A stretch of 64,000 bases of DNA from Ptiloglossa arizonensis (GCF_051014685.1 NC_135059.1:8990001-9054000), one strand, 5' to 3'. Numbered from the stretch's first letter, positions 10,771 to 21,350 are shown. Notes: generated from the letters alone by a model not told the origin. Translations and numbers: made by a program.

Positions 10771-11280
10771 AAACAATTATGCGTAGGTAGAAAGAAAAAT
10801 AAGTACAATAAAATTACGCGTATCATTGAATAAAATAAAAATGAATTTATACGATTTAATTAAGAATATAGATCTGGTTTTTAAATATGGAAATTTTCAC
10901 ACCGAAAGATTCGAGCTTTGTCGAATACTCGACAGTCAGCGTGCAAATCCTATTTCCCGGGTCAGTAGCGACAAGTCGAAAGGTAGTATGCGAATCAGGA
11001 ATAAAAACGACAAAAGTTTCTCAACTACCTCAACGGAGAAGGTAAATTAATACAGAATAACACTCGCGACCTACTTATACGAGCGTTAACAATTTCGAAA
11101 GAATCTTAGAATCGACAGATTTCAAATCGAACTTGCATCAAACAGGCAAAAGATACTCTTTGAGCATCGTGATCTCCCAATTTCGCCCGAGAAGCAACCA
11201 GTTGACGCGTGCAACTGAACAGGGTGCGTGTGACGTGTTTTAAGATTCATAAAAAAAGAAGAAAAAAAAAAAGAAACCAC
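10771..11280. other. AT-rich unique sequence
   Basis: No repeat or splice pair found. A 74-codon plus ORF at 10826-11050 has an ATG but no supporting context. An A-run with interspersed G occurs at 11250-11275. Confidence 0.35.
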
Positions 11281-11903
11281 CGATCGATCGAGTCAATTTC
11301 CCCTCGGTAACGTTGTAAACTCCAGTGTTTCTCGACAACACTCCCCCTCCCCCCTCCCTCCCCCACTACTCGACAGGAATCTCCATCGTCGGTCGAATTC
11401 GGGACGAGAAATCGAATAAATTTCGTATTCACCGGCGACCGAGCGGAGAATCCGCGCGCGCGATGCCCCGCGGCCGCGAAAAAACGCCGTAAATACTCGG
11501 CGGCGAGATCGTTTTGAATACATTCGGGATGCCCCGGCCCGATCGAATTTCCTGTTCCGGGCTCTCACGGCTCGATGAAAAGCACAAAAGTTTCCGGCCT
11601 GGCGCTCGTTAAAGTAAATTTTCGTACGCGGACAACGTCGACCGATCCGGGTCACTGTTACCCCCACCAGGAATATTTCTACGAAGCGGTGGGGGTAGTG
11701 GAATACTTCTAAGAGGTGGTGGGGGACCGTGGAATATTTCTGAGAGGTGGTGGGGCGAGGGGGGAGCGACGAAAGGATCACGGAGCGAGGGTAGGCCGAG
11801 GCATCTCGAGAGACCGCGGTGCCTACGACAATGGTCCCGCATGCTTGCTTGTCGCAGGACCGCCTTTGAGCGCGAAAACCGAAGGAAATTGAACGAGACT
11901 TAC
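11281..11903. other. GC-rich island, probable intron or regulatory DNA
   Basis: CpG-rich sequence between two candidate minus-strand exons. It contains a small repeat: AATATTTCT or AATACTTCT followed by a GAGGTGGTGGGG-like stretch near 11670, 11702 and 11732. The 255-codon minus ORF across 11293-12060 ignores the strong donor at 11903-11898 and changes character there, so I treat its distal part as fortuitous. Confidence 0.4.
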
Positions 11904-12049
11904 CGTATCCACGCTCGTGGACGATGCTACGAAGCCGTGAAAGTGTAAACGATGCTGCTGCTGCTGCTGCTCTGTGTTCAGGGCGAGGGAGGTCCTGGAA
12001 TCTACGTTGATTTCTCTTTCTCGAGCCACCAAACCCCCGTGTAGGATTT
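11904..12049 (-). CDS. candidate coding exon with poly-Gln run, minus strand
   Basis: Minus-strand acceptor TGCGTTTCAG precedes plus 12049 and donor ACG|GTAAGT follows plus 11904. The 146-bp segment starts with two bases completing a codon (phase 1) and then reads 48 codons to a phase-0 donor. The peptide begins ILHGGLVAREREINVDSR, contains five Gln from a CAG run (plus about 11955-11970) followed by His-Arg-Leu-His, and ends ..SSTSVDT. Codon use and residue mix look protein-like and short Gln runs are common in insect regulatory proteins. I do not recognise the family. Candidate neighbours in the same gene are 17479-17251 upstream and 10276-10056 downstream. Confidence 0.5.
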
Positions 12050-13500
12050 CTGAAACGCACACGAAGCGAAAATTAGTATCGTGGAATCGTCTTCTACGAA
12101 GTTCATTTTGAATTTATTTCAAAATGTTTAGTTTGTTATTTTGTATTTTCTTCGACTCGGTTATCTTTCTTGTATTTACAATAGCGTCCGACTGAAGTTT
12201 TATTCACTTTATCGTTCGCTTTTGTTCAATTTTGTTCGCTTAGATTCTTGGAAAGTCATAAGTGAGGTTAGATGTCGAGTAATTAAACGTGAGACAATTT
12301 TGAGGGAGAGTTTGTATCGTGTAGCTTCGTTTTGGTGATTTTTCTACTTTCTTTTTCACTTGCACGAATTCGCGGAAATTACCTACCCGGATAAATGTTC
12401 GTGCTCGGATTACACTAAAGCGGGTACTATTGTATAGCTGGATACCGGTGTTTCTTAACGCGAGGAAAGCACGTCTATTTTGCCGTTATTATTTCGTTTG
12501 GATTATGTTAAAAGAACGATAATGTGTATTAATAATTATAATTATAATTCTTCGAATTTATTCCAACATTTAGGGGCTGTCTATGTTCTTTGTTTCGTTT
12601 GTATTTTCATGTATTATTCTCAACTGGACGCTGATGGGATTTATTTCGTTTATGTATAAATAAACAACTAAATAATTCTTTATGTATAATAATCGATTAC
12701 AGTACTGAACGATGTATTAATAATTCCATAGTGTACAACTACTGAAATTATAACGGTTGCAGATTTCGTTTAAATTTGTAAAAGACTCGACAAAATTTAA
12801 AAACGCAGCTATTAACATTGATACGATCACTATTATTAACAATTGTACAACAATTGTTGTATAAACAAAAATTATACAGCAATCGAATTAACAATTGTAA
12901 TCGCATCGTCGGTTGATACTTCGAAAATTTTCCTGTTCATTTCCACGTCATTTTTTGTTCTCTAACGGAAAAGTTATAAAAAATAATTACGTTAGAAATC
13001 CTTTTATACCTCATTGACACACGTTCGTTCAACATAAACAACCTTTTCCTTGTTAAATAATACCGTTGTATATCTACTCATAGCCAAAGAAAAGCATGTC
13101 ACTATCGCTATTTTTCTTTGACTTTTCCCTTGACTTTCAAGTTATGTTTTTCCTCTCGATAACCAATTGTAACTATCCTCACGAGGAAAACGGATTCCAG
13201 AAAAAGAACACCAGCTGGTGAAACAGGTTTACAAACAGTTACCAATGATAATCTGTTCGTCCACGATTAAAATTCTTCGTTAATGGGCAATAAACAAATT
13301 ACGTTCCTCTTGTAGTTAGAGAGGACACGACCGTAGAAAATGAGGTGAAACTCAACGGGAAAGGTTCCAAGAGGACGTCCACGCGATTACGATTCCCTCG
13401 ACTTTGCCCAAGAAGAGGAAGTACTTTGGAACGCTACTGTATGGCCAGCTAATAGCTACACGAGAGGAAGTTCTTTGGTCGAGAACTCGAGAAACAACTA
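12050..13500. other. AT-rich unique sequence with a palindrome
   Basis: No repeats of note and no exon with paired splice sites. Includes a perfect 16-bp palindrome at 12846-12861. On the minus-gene hypothesis this is intron upstream of exon 12049-11904. Confidence 0.4.
12846..12861. other. perfect 16-bp palindrome
   Basis: TACAACAATTGTTGTA is identical to its reverse complement and lies in a cluster of ACAATTGT words (12840-12900). It could bind a dimeric factor (it contains the E-box CAATTG) or be chance in AT-rich DNA. Confidence 0.5.
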
Positions 13501-13917
13501 CGATGGTACGCGAAACGATAAAAATCACCGACCTGCGTTCCCTCCGCGCGTAAAGAACGTCGCGACAAGGCCGGTTGAATCATCGCGCCGATTCTCGAGC
13601 GAGCGAGTGCCACGTATGCTTCAAAGTCGATGATGGAAAATCTTACGAGCGAGTTGATCGTCCCCCGTCACCCTCCCCTACCCTCTCGAAGTCTCGAAGT
13701 TCGTGCTTTACAATGTTGCTACGTGTTTCAAAGCGCAGCCGGTAGTTTCAAGGCGGCGCGTGTAACCGCATCGTTAAACTTCGCGCACACGCTTTGTAAG
13801 TCGGAGGTATGAATATTATGGCAGGCAGGGAGTTACTGGGGCACAACCGGAACGTTAAACTTCAAACTTCGTTTTCGACGGATATAAAATAACGCCGAGC
13901 GATCACTCCGCGCGTGT
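13500..13917. other. CpG-rich unique island
   Basis: Balanced to GC-rich DNA just left of the 165-bp array. A 60-codon plus ORF at 13630-13812 is unsupported. No paired splice sites. Confidence 0.3.
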
Positions 13918-14660
13918 ATGTACTGAGCGAAGATGAGAAGTTGACCTACGGAAGGAATCGCGAATTGACTCGGGGGTTTCAGTCGGGTTTTCAGGATCTG
14001 GATCTCAGTTAATATTGCTCAAAGATGTTTATATTTTTATACAACACGGTGTGTATTCAGGAATTGTTTTCTCAGTTTTCAAATGTACTGTGCGAACGTG
14101 AGAAATTGACCTACGGAAGGAATCGCGAATTGGCTCGGGGGTTTCAGTCGGGTTTTCAGGGTCTGGATCTCGGTTAATATTGCTCAAAGATGTTTATATT
14201 TTTATATAACACGGTGTGTAGTAAGGAATTGTTTTCTCAGTTTTCATATGTACTGTGCGAGAATGAGAAGTTGACCTGCGGAAGAAATTGCGAATCGTGG
14301 TTGGTTCAGACTTTTTAGTAATCTGCAAAGGCTTGCGATTTGCCAAAAATTATTCAATATTGTCTACATACGAAATCACACTCCCCTCGTTCCTATTACA
14401 CTTGATAATTACACTATCCTAAATTCAAGAGTAATCTTTCCAACTCCCAACTGTATTATGCAGAGTTAAGAAGTTGATCTTCAGAAGATCTTTCAATCAT
14501 CTTCAAAGGCCTGCAATTGACCAGGATGATTCAATATAATGATTCACTTTCCCTTACACGTGATAATAAGACCCCTCTAAATCCAAGAGTAATCTTTCCA
14601 ACTCCCACCTGTACAATGCGTCGCTCAGAAATCGACCACTAGAAAAAATTCATTTATTTG
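13918..14660. repeat. 165-bp tandem repeat, three clear plus two decayed units
   Basis: ATGTACTG starts units at 13918, 14083 and 14248, exactly 165 bp apart. The first two are about 95 percent alike and share GAAGGAATCGCGAATTG and TTTCAGTCGGGTTTTCAGG. Diverged copies follow with TGTA(T/C)(T/A)ATGC anchors near 14450 and 14608. Confidence 0.92.
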
Positions 14661-15189
14661 TTTCAATCGCCTTCAAAGGTCCATGACCGAGGAAAAATTA
14701 TTCAATATTGCTCCACACTGAACACAATACCGTACTCCCCTCGATCCGTGAGTCATCTTTCCGTTCCCCAGCTGTACTTTCGTTGCGCGTTTCCCGCGGT
14801 TAGTATCCGTGGCGCGGTACGAAATCCTACGGACAGATGGGAAGCCGTACGAATACTGGTCGTTGTCGAGGTCAAGATACGAGCCTCATTTGCTCGCGAT
14901 TCGCAAACGGAGCGCGTACACGGGTGACGAAGGGCGGAAATCGCGGGCCAGAGCCGGACAGCGAGAAAACACGTTCACCCGGCGGTCGTTTGAAAAAAGA
15001 ATTTAATCGAGAGTGCGAGAGAGCGAGCCAATCGCGAGGCTCGGCCCGTTCGCGTTCGTAATTGGTTTCTCGTTCCTTCGTGCGCCGCTTTAAAGGCTCG
15101 CCCTCGATTCCTCAACGTCGCCTGCGAGCCACCCTATATATTCCCCGTCCGAATATCCCTCAAAGAACGCGTACAGGCGAACAACCGCG
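14661..15189. other. GC-rich island
   Basis: CpG-rich from about 14780. Three overlapping plus ORFs in different frames show the composition effect. No paired splice sites. It precedes a TG microsatellite. Confidence 0.3.
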
Positions 15190-15258
15190 CATATATGTAT
15201 GTATGCGCGCGCTGGCGCTCACGTGTGTGTGTATGTGTGTGTGCGTGTATGTGCGCGG
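15190..15258. repeat. TG/TATG microsatellite
   Basis: Alternating ATGTATGTATG and (GT)n with CG interruptions, about 70 bp. Confidence 0.85.
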
Positions 15259-15263
15259 GCGTT

Positions 15264-15509
15264 CACCACTCGGATCCCCCCTTCTACGAGTACATCCATC
15301 TCCGCTATCCGGACAAAGCGAAGGAAGCCGTATGTGCATTGAACATTGATTTTAAACGCGAGCCGTGCTACAAGACTGCGCGCAAAAAAGGCCTGAATCC
15401 AGCCGAGATTTCCAAGTGGCACGTTCTAATGGAAAAATCTGGAAGCGGCGCAGATATACGACGTATTCGATACAAAAGGGAACACAGATCCCTAGGAGAG
15501 ATCTCGTAG
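15264..15509 (+). CDS. weak ORF, possible exon fragment
   Basis: After the TG microsatellite the plus strand stays open for about 80 codons with a protein-like mix of residues: Tyr-Glu-Tyr-Ile-His at the start, then Lys/Glu/Ala-rich and Cys-containing segments. A GTATGT donor-like site is at about 15330. There is no acceptor upstream because of the microsatellite, and the frame ends inside the 17-bp array. No family recognised; chance is the likelier explanation. Confidence 0.15.
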   Translation, partial: HHSDPPFYEYIHLRYPDKAKEAVCALNIDFKREPCYKTARKKGLNPAEISKWHVLMEKSGSGADIRRIRYKREHRSLGEIS

Positions 15510-16440
15510 ATCTGTACGAGAAGGTAGGTCTCTCGTACGGGAACGGGATACCTCGCGCGAAGTTAGGTCTCTAGGAGAACGAGATTTCTACGGGAACGAG
15601 ATCTCTAACGGAACGTGAGTCTCTACGAGAACATTGATCTCTATGAGAACGAGATTTCTACGTGAACGTGGATCTCCGCTAGAACGAGAACGAGATCTCG
15701 ATGAAAACGAGATTTCTAGTAGAATGTAGATCTCCTCTAAAACGAGATTTCTACGAGAACGTAAGTATTATATCTACGAGAACGAGATCTCTATGGAAAC
15801 GAGATTTCTACGCGAGAATTTAGATCTCCTCTAAAACGAGATTTATACGAGAACGAGTATCTCGATTAGAACGAGATTAATACGAGAACGAGTATCTCGA
15901 TTAGAACGAGATTTATACGAGAACGAGTATCTCTATTAGAACGAGATTTCTATTAGAACGAGATCTCGATTAGAACGAGATTTCTATTAGAACGAGATCT
16001 CTATTAGAACGAGATTTCTATTAGAACGAGATCTCTATTAGAACGTGATTTCTATTAGACCGAGATCTCTATTAGAACGAGATTTCTAAAGGAACGAGAT
16101 CTCTATTAAAACGCAAGTCTCTACAAGATCAAGATCTCTATAAAAACGACATTTCTACAAGAACGTAAATCTCCACTAGAACGAGATTTCTAAGAGAACC
16201 AGATCTCTATAAGAACCTAGATCTCTATGAAAACGAGATCTCTACAAGAACATAGATCTACACGAGAACGAAATCTCTACAAGAACATAGATCTACACGA
16301 GAACGAAATCTCTACAAGAACATAGATCTACACGAGAACGAAATCTCTACAAGAACATAGATCTACAAGAGAGCGAAATCTCTACAAAAACATAGACCTA
16401 CACGAGAACGAGATCTCTGCAAGAACGAGATCTCTATCGA
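15485..16440. repeat. 17-bp minisatellite with 34-bp higher-order form
   Basis: About 55 copies of a unit like ATTAGAACGAGATTTCT, in which copies ending TTTCT and CTCTC alternate over 15900-16090, giving a 34-bp superunit. Right-hand copies are variants with ACAAGAACATAGATCTAC. AGATCT and AGAACGAG words dominate. Confidence 0.95.
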
Positions 16441-16566
16441 CTCGACTCAGCGACGCAAGGCAATGGCAAGTGCTCTTACGAGTTAGGCTCGATCCGGACG
16501 AGCGACTCTCGTCCTCGCGACTTTGTACCACCGCTTACGGTCGACGCGTCATTAGATGGATATATA

Positions 16567-16593
16567 CAGTGTCTCGTGAAAGTATTCGTACGC
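16567..16593 (+). mobile_element. Tc1/mariner-like inverted-repeat end, solo
   Basis: A TA dinucleotide is followed by CAGTGTCTCGTGAAAGTATT and CGTACGC. This matches the general form of insect Tc1-like termini (TA, then CAGTG.. and AAAGTATTCGTAC). I found no matching opposite end in the next 1 kb and no transposase motif in 16614-17089, so this is a degraded or truncated copy. DNA up to about 17090 may be its internal sequence. Confidence 0.5.
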
Positions 16594-17103
16594 TATATTA
16601 TAAGGAAATTCTTCTAACCTGTAATTTTGCCTTTGCTTAAAAAATTTTGTTCGATAAATGGAGCAATGTTTTTGTCCACAGAAAATCTCTTCAAGTAGGT
16701 GAAATCAAATTTCGAAGGTCCCAACGGTTCGAAACAGAATCGAATAGATTTCCATTGTAAAGATTCGATTTGTAACATATTTACAAAAACCCTTAAAGTT
16801 GGAAAAAATGTCGTTTCGCAAAGAATAATTCGAGTATTCATTAGAGTTCGAAACCATTCATAATTGTACGTCAAAAAGTCCAAAATACGCTGCAAAAAAG
16901 CAATACCCAACATTCCTCAAAACATACTCGTATCAAAAATATTCGTTTCAAAGTTACAACAGTTTCTTTTAACGTAACAAGATTGCAAACAATCGCCCAA
17001 AATTCATCCAAACCCGGATCGATCGCTGATCGTTCATTTGCAAATGTGTCAATATCCAAAGAAAAAGTACCATAGTTGCAATTGAGCAAAAGTCCCTATG
17101 GGT

Positions 17104-17150
17104 CAGAAAAGACCCACGCGTAGTTTCATCGATGGTTAACCGTTACGAAA
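17104..17150 (+). repeat. solo GGGTC-palindrome repeat unit (family B)
   Basis: GGGTCAGAAAAGACCCACGCG followed by a TAGTTTC..GATGGTTAA-like stretch matches the units at 60350-60860 closely (GGGTC..AGACCCACGCGT, then TTTC.(C/G)GAGGGTTAA). The GGGTC and GACCC arms can pair. Confidence 0.65.
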
Positions 17151-17250
17151 GTCGACGTATCGCGGGTCTTTGTACACGAGATTCGACGCTGGTTTTTTCT
17201 AGACCACGTTCCTAAAAGCGGTATAACCTCTCGTGGAACCGTTTTATTAC

Positions 17251-17479
17251 TTTTTTCTTTCTTTCCAGCCACTCCACCGATGCGTGTTTCGCGTTCGAGG
17301 ATAACAGCCTTCGTTCTACCGAACGCTACTATATTACCATCGAGCACGAGTCTCGAGTTTTTCGCTGTACTCGGAATTGTTCCCTCGGACCCGTTTCTCT
17401 CTTGTTCGGGTATATGTTCTTCCGTGGAATTATTTTCCAGGCCGAGAGAAGAGGCTCGAACCACCGAGGATTCACTCAT
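17251..17479 (-). CDS. candidate first coding exon, minus strand
   Basis: An ATG at plus 17479-17477 opens 117 codons on the minus strand. The first 76 have a hydrophilic mix rich in Glu, Ser, Asn and Arg (starting MSESSVVRASSLGLEN, later LVLDGNIVAFGRTKAVILE) unlike the surrounding composition artefacts. A weak donor GTAATA at plus 17250 leaves phase 1, which matches the phase-1 start of exon 12049-11904. The distal ORF runs into a dispersed repeat unit at 17104-17150, which argues for splicing before it. The complementary strand carries a good-looking pyrimidine tract and CCAG acceptor at 17269 with a 74-codon ORF, so strand is ambiguous. Product unknown. Confidence 0.28.
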
Positions 17480-17604
17480 GATATCGAGTAGCAACGACTG
17501 AATCGTGTCAGCTAACCGTTTTTACTCTCTTGCGCTTAAATTGCAAAATTTTATATTCGGTCACCGTGCTCGTATAAACGTACACATAAGCTATGTACAT
17601 ACCA

Positions 17605-17624
17605 CCTGTTCCATGTGGAACAGG
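17605..17624. other. short perfect-arm hairpin
   Basis: CCTGTTCCA and TGGAACAGG are 9-bp perfect inverted arms separated by two bases. Such a site could bind a dimeric factor or form a hairpin. No neighbouring copy was seen. Confidence 0.5.
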
Positions 17625-17639
17625 CTCAAGGTTATTTAA

Positions 17640-18130
17640 ACGAAGCTATAGAATGTAGAGTGAACGATAGAGGGTGCCGAGTCGAGAGGGTGAGATAGAA
17701 GAAGTGTGATGGCTATGGGGTTTATATGGAAAACGTGGTCAAGTGATTTATATTTCAAACTCTTTTCGTATGTGGAGCAAGTGAAATATTAATAAACGAT
17801 TGTAGCGTTAATTATAGTTTATTCGTTTATCGATCGACAACAGTATGGATCGAAATGTTTATTTCGTTGCTGCATGGATTTATTTCTAAGAAAATCTTAC
17901 CTGTTGATGGACAAACATTGTTGAATACTCGTGTATATTTTTTGACAATAACGAGGTTAACGATTCGAGGTAATCTAGCAACAAGTTTTCCAAATGTATC
18001 TTCTTGAATCTTCCAAGTGGTTTTTAAATATCTTCACGATTGTTTTTCAAATTTTTAACTTTTAAGTTTCTCTATCGCCAATTTTTCCTGTATTTTAATT
18101 ACTAACACCGTCTGTACACGAGGATGTGGA
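17640..18130. other. AT-rich unique sequence
   Basis: A minus-strand CAG|GTAAGA donor-like site lies at plus 17904-17899, but no matching acceptor or open exon was found upstream of it. Confidence 0.3.
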
Positions 18131-18480
18131 ACAACAAATAGAAGTATAAGTTACACTGGTAAATCTTACTTTGACTTTTGTATATTTTCAATACATGGTC
18201 AAACACTTATGAACGATAGTGTGTTGCACGACTTGTAGAAGATACTAAGCATATGCTTCGTTTTTCAGCTTAGAAGACTGGACGGTCTTAAAAGCGACTA
18301 TTCGAGATAACAAACAGGAATATAGGTTACACTAGAAAACCTTACTTTGACTTTTGTATATTCCCAATACTTATAGTCTGTATAGTGTATACGACTTATA
18401 AAAATTACTGGTTGCCTCGTTTTATCGCCTATAAAGCGGGGTAGTCTTAAAAGCGACGATTCTCAGCCAGTAGATAATTT
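18131..18480. repeat. 176-bp tandem duplication, two copies
   Basis: TTACACT(G/A)G anchors at 18151 and 18327. Both copies share CTTACTTTGACTTTTGTATA and end with GTCTTAAAAGCGAC. Divergence of roughly 15-20 percent. Confidence 0.85.
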
Positions 18481-18960
18481 CTATACATCTACTCTTTGTC
18501 ATAGGAGACATAAACGATTTTTTTCTTTCTCTATTAATTTCTCTAAAATAGTTAACGGTAAATAATCTCTGCGTTACCAAATTGGTCAATTTTAAGCACC
18601 AAATCGACTCACGAAAATTCTATTACTTTATAGGTCTCCACGATACTCCTCGAGATTCTCTTGTACAAACCCTTTGAATAGGATTACCACGCTTACGAAT
18701 GGCTTTAACGATCGGATTGAATTTTTTGCGCGTACAGTACATTTAAAACCGATGTTCATAAAATGAACGTAACTCGATGTTTCGATTTCATTTGTACACG
18801 TTTCTTTCATATTTTTTTTACAATCTATGGGACCCTGATTCGTCGAGATGAAATTGTTCGATTTTTTTCGATACACTTTACTCGAATGAAAAAAAGATAC
18901 AAATTAACAGCAACGACAAGTGTTCTCGTTCGATCTCGGTTTTGAAACTCGAGTTTTGAA
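18481..18960. other. AT-rich unique sequence
   Basis: Small ORFs only, on opposing strands. No splice pair or repeat. Confidence 0.35.
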
Positions 18961-18979
18961 ACAACAGAGATATTTTCAA

Positions 18980-19585
18980 TAGTCCATATTCCAGAGGAGT
19001 TTTAATAACTGTTTCGAAATATACGAGACAATATTCCATATTCCAGAGGAGGTGTTTTAATAACTGTTTCGGAATATACAAGACAATTATAATCAATTGT
19101 TCGTTAGAATTTATTTTCAAGACTTACTATTAATTAGAAAGGATGTATACATTCTCCAAAATTCGCCTCCTTCTCTGTACAAGAAAAAAATTAACAGTAA
19201 ATATTACATTCGTCAGTTCTTATTCATTTATAAAATCATTTCTTTTTCTGCTCGTAAATGCACTAAATCGATAAACGAATAAATAAAACGTACCATCGAC
19301 ACTTCGACGTGTCTCTTGTTTAAACAACTGCTTCAGAATATACAAGTTCATTATAATCAATTGTACATTAGAATTCGTTTTCAAGACTTACTATTAATTA
19401 CAAAGAATCTATACTTCCTCTAAAATTGGCCTGCTTCTCTCTACCATAATCACTGTACAAAAAATTAACAGTAAATACCACATTCTTATTCGTTTATAAA
19501 ATCACGGATTTCTTGCCCGTAAATGCACCGAATCGATAAACGAATAAATAAAACGTACCATCGACACTTCGATGTGTCCCTTTCG
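18980..19585. repeat. nested duplications: 52 bp and 264 bp
   Basis: A CCATATTCCAGAGGAG block recurs at 18984 and 19036 with its TTTTAATAACTGTTTCG tail. A larger pair, 19060-19315 and 19324-19580, shares ATTATAATCAATTGT at 19086 and 19350, TCAAGACTTACTATTAATTA, and a final GATAAACGAATAAATAAAAC at 19270 and 19535. The offset is 264-265 bp. Confidence 0.88.
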
Positions 19586-19589
19586 TGTC

Positions 19590-19958
19590 GTTGAACTCCA
19601 AGTTCGTTCCCTATCGGTGATTCCCGACAGAAATGGAACGAAACGAAACGAAAACGGCGAATAATTTGCGAAACTGTATTTAAGAACGTAACCGCGTTAA
19701 CTCTTGAACGCGTTCCGCGCGAGCGGTGAGAAATACGCTCGCAATTTAATCGCGCGTCGTGGAAGGAGATCACGGTTTCGGTACGGTTCCTTTTTACAGC
19801 CACGGGTGTATTATTCAAAACCGTAGTAAAGAAACGTCGTGTCTCTACCTTCTTCGGTTATTTAAAGGGTAAAAATATATTCTCCGCCAGGCGCACGGTT
19901 CCCGGGACCTACATAATTCACCGGAGTTATTTTTCGAGGGCCACGAATGCTATTTCAG
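19590..19958. other. unique sequence left of exon candidate
   Basis: Balanced, CpG-containing. A 110-codon minus ORF (19818-19486) begins in unique DNA but ends inside the 264-bp duplication, so I do not accept it as a gene. An AAACG pentamer run is at about 19636-19655. Confidence 0.35.
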
Positions 19959-20205
19959 GGACGAGCTAGATTTTTCCCTGACATATTTCGCGCTGAGGTA
20001 CCTACGGAGAATGTGAACGACGTTTATGCAACGATCGAACCGTTTATCGAACCAGACCGAAACGTCCCAGCTCGTACGGTTCGACGAACAACGCGTACAC
20101 CCACAAGCTTGAAACAGTACCACCCATGGGGCTACATAGAGCTACACGAGGTTCGAAAAATCGTTCGTGGAATAACGAAGCACAGCAAGGCACCCATAAT
20201 TAAAC
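19959..20205 (+). CDS. candidate internal exon, plus strand, product unknown
   Basis: Acceptor GCTATTTCAG ends at 19958 and donor AAAC|GTAAGT begins at 20206. The 247-bp segment is open in phase 0 and reads 82 codons plus one base. The peptide has a believable mix (FFPDIFRAEVPTENVNDVYA near the start, then YHPWGYIELHEVRKIV) and no low-complexity run. No family recognised. The short pyrimidine tract is the main weakness; an ATG at 19947 just before the acceptor would otherwise allow an unspliced 114-codon ORF. Confidence 0.3.
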
Positions 20206-20910
20206 GTAAGTTTGAGTTCGAGAAATCTCAAAACGATAAATTTGTCCCACGAAATTTCATATATGGGTTATTTTTATTGATTTATGAGTAAGTAAATAAA
20301 TATGTGTGTATAGGTATTTTTTACACGTTAATACTGTATATACAAAAGTGTTTTGTTTAAAAATTTCTGAAGAGTGTTTAGACGGTAACGTGCAATAATT
20401 TTTTAGGAAATTTTGGAGTGATTGATAAGTTTATACATTTTTCTGATTTCTTTAGTTTTTTGGGTGATCGAAAATTGTACAAATTTTAAGCACATTGTAT
20501 TTGTGCTTTTTGTTTAAAAGTAGCGAGATTTTTTTGCGATTTTTAAATTAAAAAATTTACCTACGGAGGAGTGTAACCGACGTGATAGAGTTTGATGAAA
20601 TTCCATAGATTTTCGAATCGTATTATTGCGAACGGATGCTAAAATTAATGTATTACGAGGTGTTCTAAGAATAACGTCGTGTAGTACGGAACTGCATAGA
20701 AATAGTCGAAAAAGCGTTACTCTGTCGCGAGAGTCACTGCCACGTGAAAATTCACCTTCAGCATCTAGCACATGGTACACTAGTGTTGAACTTATCGCTG
20801 GTTACTGGCAAATTTGATGAAAAATTAACGTCCAATTTTATTTTCAATCGACTTGTCGTTCAGTGGCACTTTTTCACAATTTTCCAATACCTTGATGGAT
20901 AAAATATCGA
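20206..20910. other. AT-rich unique sequence
   Basis: Probable intron or intergenic DNA. ORFs at 20514-20780 (minus) and 20626-20817 (plus) overlap and neither is supported. Confidence 0.35.
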
Positions 20911-20914
20911 AGAA

Positions 20915-21050
20915 CTCTTTCCTCCAATAATAAAACTAGACGATTGGCTTTAGTTTTCGAGATATTCGCGAATAAATTTTCTAATAATAAAACAGGCGAT
21001 TGGATTCAGTTTTCGAGATATTCTCGAATAAATTTTCCACGTATCAAGAA
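20915..21050. repeat. ~66-bp tandem duplication of a dispersed family
   Basis: Two copies of AATAATAAAAC..GCGATTGG(C/A)TT followed by AGTTTTCGAGATATTC(G/T)CG and AATAAATTTTC. The same word order occurs in 7365-7440. Confidence 0.7.
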
Positions 21051-21350
21051 ACACGGTCAACTGTCCCTAATTTTATTGCCTCGTCGTTGTTGATTCCTAG
21101 AATTCGTCAAAGTTGGAGAGGTAACGCGAAAATTTGTCCCCTCGCGAAGTTTCAAATAAAGGTAAAGGGAATATCGTGTCTGTCTTTCTCTTTGACAGGT
21201 GACATATCTCCTCTCGCCGTGTCTGTATCACCGTCTTTGTCTAAAAATGAACAAAAATGGAAAAAGAAGTAAACGACGAACGTAACTTCTCTGTTTGAAG
21301 AAGTCCCAATTTTCGAGAAACAAAAGTTTGGAAGACGTGACCGTGGTACG
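21051..21350. other. unique sequence
   Basis: No feature beyond short ORFs. Confidence 0.3.

Noticed and set aside
11293..11903. Long distal part of the 255-codon minus ORF
   Set aside because: A strong GTAAGT donor interrupts it at 11903, composition changes to GC-rich low-complexity, and other frames are open as well.
15223..16440. CRISPR-like regular spacing in the 17/34-bp array
   Set aside because: There are no unique spacers between repeats, and the context is eukaryotic.
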